Shown: positions 23,724 through 24,441 of the stretch, piece after piece
Position numbering within the stretch: position 1 is the first letter of the stretch
How the letters are laid out: every line of letters starts with the position of its first letter
Origin: CAZEQK01 sp964514395
GTDB lineage: Bacteria > Bacillota > Bacilli > Tepidibacillales > Tepidibacillaceae
NCBI GenBank assembly: GCA_964514395.1
Contig: CAZEQK010000044.1
Coordinates: 1-24,441 of the forward strand
DNA: 24,441 bases
Reading direction: 5' to 3'
The notes under the pieces: model-generated
What the model was told of the DNA's origin: nothing
What the model saw: only the letters and a program-made list of their open reading frames with translations
The model's database searches: none
Position numbers and translations under genes: made by a program

Positions 23724-24441
23724 TTATCTAATATTTCTCTTATATCCAAATAATCTTGAAGCTCTTATATCAAAGATACCTAAAGCTAAAGAACCAATAA
23801 ATACAGCAGGGGCAGCTACTGCTGTAGTTGCAAACAAAGTTAAAGCTATTACTCCTGTTACAGCTAATTCAGCTCCAGTATCAATTAAATTCTTTTTTGC
23901 AGCACCACCCCAACCATATTTATTGGCATCTAAAACTGTTCCTACCGTATATCCTGCAAATGGTATGTGCTTGACATAATCTTTAGCAATAATTTTAGTT
24001 CCCTTTAATGCTACTTCTTCAATTGCATCTGCTGTTACTTTATTTAATGCTTCTGAAAAAACTTTTGTTGCCAATTTCAATACAGGTCCATTCGTTACCC
24101 CACCGTCAGCGTTACTTCCATCTGTACTACTTTCATTATCATAAGTTCCTAATGGAGAAGTTGAAGAAGAATTCGAATCTGTATTAAAAAAGGGATAATT
24201 TGTTTCCTCAGATCCAATATAGTAAGCTTCCATCACTTCTCTATACCCCGATGGATCAACATACATTACTGGATTGTCCCCGCTATATTGGTACAAGTTC
24301 TTATCAGCTACAATGTCTCTTGTGAGGAACCTTCATACCTGAGGCTTGTAATATCTTGCATTCAAATAATACATCCATGTCTCTTTGTCATAGTAATAGC
24401 CTGCATATCTAAATGGGTTAGCATGCCATAACAGTGTACCA
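23724..24441 (-). pseudogene. RHS core end with type 1 hydrophobic toxin (copy 1), nonsense in core; continues beyond window
   Basis: From the right edge the core reads GTLLWHANPFRYAGYYYDKE, TWMYYLNARYYKPQV, then TGA at 24333-24335 in place of the Gly codon GGA seen in the sister core. After it the frame continues RFLTRDIVADKN, LYQYSGDNPVMYVDPSGY, a Ser/Asp-rich linker (about 60 residues), and the toxin: LKLATKVFSEALNKVTADAI, KDYVKHIPFAGYTVGTVLDA, NKYGWGG, IDTGAELAVTG, a hydrophobic helical hairpin of about 40 residues, and FDIRASRLFGYKRNIR. The toxin part is the best preserved of the three. I infer membrane action from the hydrophobic end and the multi-TM partner. Without read-through or recombination the stop separates it from any full RHS protein. 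Confidence 0.8.

Noticed and set aside
15829..24441. Prophage or integrative element
   Set aside because: No integrase, phage structural gene, tRNA or attachment repeat is seen; content is RHS tips and small membrane genes.

Overview
The window is low-GC Firmicute DNA, most likely Bacillaceae. The block from about 4.7 to 14.5 kb follows the order Bacillus subtilis has around ypiA-ypiB-ypjA-ypjB-ypjC(yitT)-dapB-mgsA-cca-birA, and the start signals are strong AGGAGG-type Shine-Dalgarno sites. Genes that normally sit inside that block are missing at their usual places: ypiF/qcrABC (cytochrome bc complex) between ypiB and ypjA, ypjD before dapB, and bshB1/bshA (bacillithiol synthesis) between mgsA and cca. 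I infer, without proof, a respiration-poor or fermentative, salt-adapted member of the family.

Layout. (1) 1-3.3 kb: two and a fraction tandem copies of a ~108-bp hairpin-rich repeat, then an osmoprotectant ABC importer (opuAA-opuAB, minus strand) divergent from a GbsR-type regulator, with a promoter and a dyad between them. (2) 3.3-14.5 kb: conserved housekeeping genes: a TPR protein, birA, cca, mgsA, dapB, a small TPR protein, a YitT-family membrane protein (plus strand), ypjB, ypjA, ypiB, a helicase-associated-domain-like protein and a YpiA-like TPR protein, mostly separated by clear Rho-independent terminators. (3) 14.5-15.6 kb: an ECF sigma factor and a two-TM putative anti-sigma factor. 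(4) 15.8-24.4 kb: an accessory region, all minus strand, made of broken RHS/YD-repeat tip modules.

Region 4 is the main point of interest. It reads as a cemetery or reservoir of polymorphic-toxin tips. Pieces of the RHS core (ending in the NLYQYSGDNPVMYVDPSGY-type motif) are joined to different C-terminal domains, and each is followed by one or two small, usually membrane, candidate immunity genes and a hairpin. At least four unrelated C-terminal types occur. One type is present three times (two near-complete, one remnant). It is a hydrophobic domain with a shared DYVKHIPFAGY / IDTGAELAVTG core, always followed by a diverged ~127-aa four-TM protein. I infer a membrane-acting (pore-forming-like) effector with a colicin-immunity-like partner. 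A ~945-bp block carrying a zinc-ribbon small ORF is present twice, nearly identical, next to different toxin alleles. Every RHS core piece examined is interrupted by a stop, a frameshift or an insertion, while the putative immunity genes keep open frames and good ribosome sites. This fits loss of the weapons with retention of the antidotes. A full-length RHS/WapA-like gene, if present, would lie to the right of the window.
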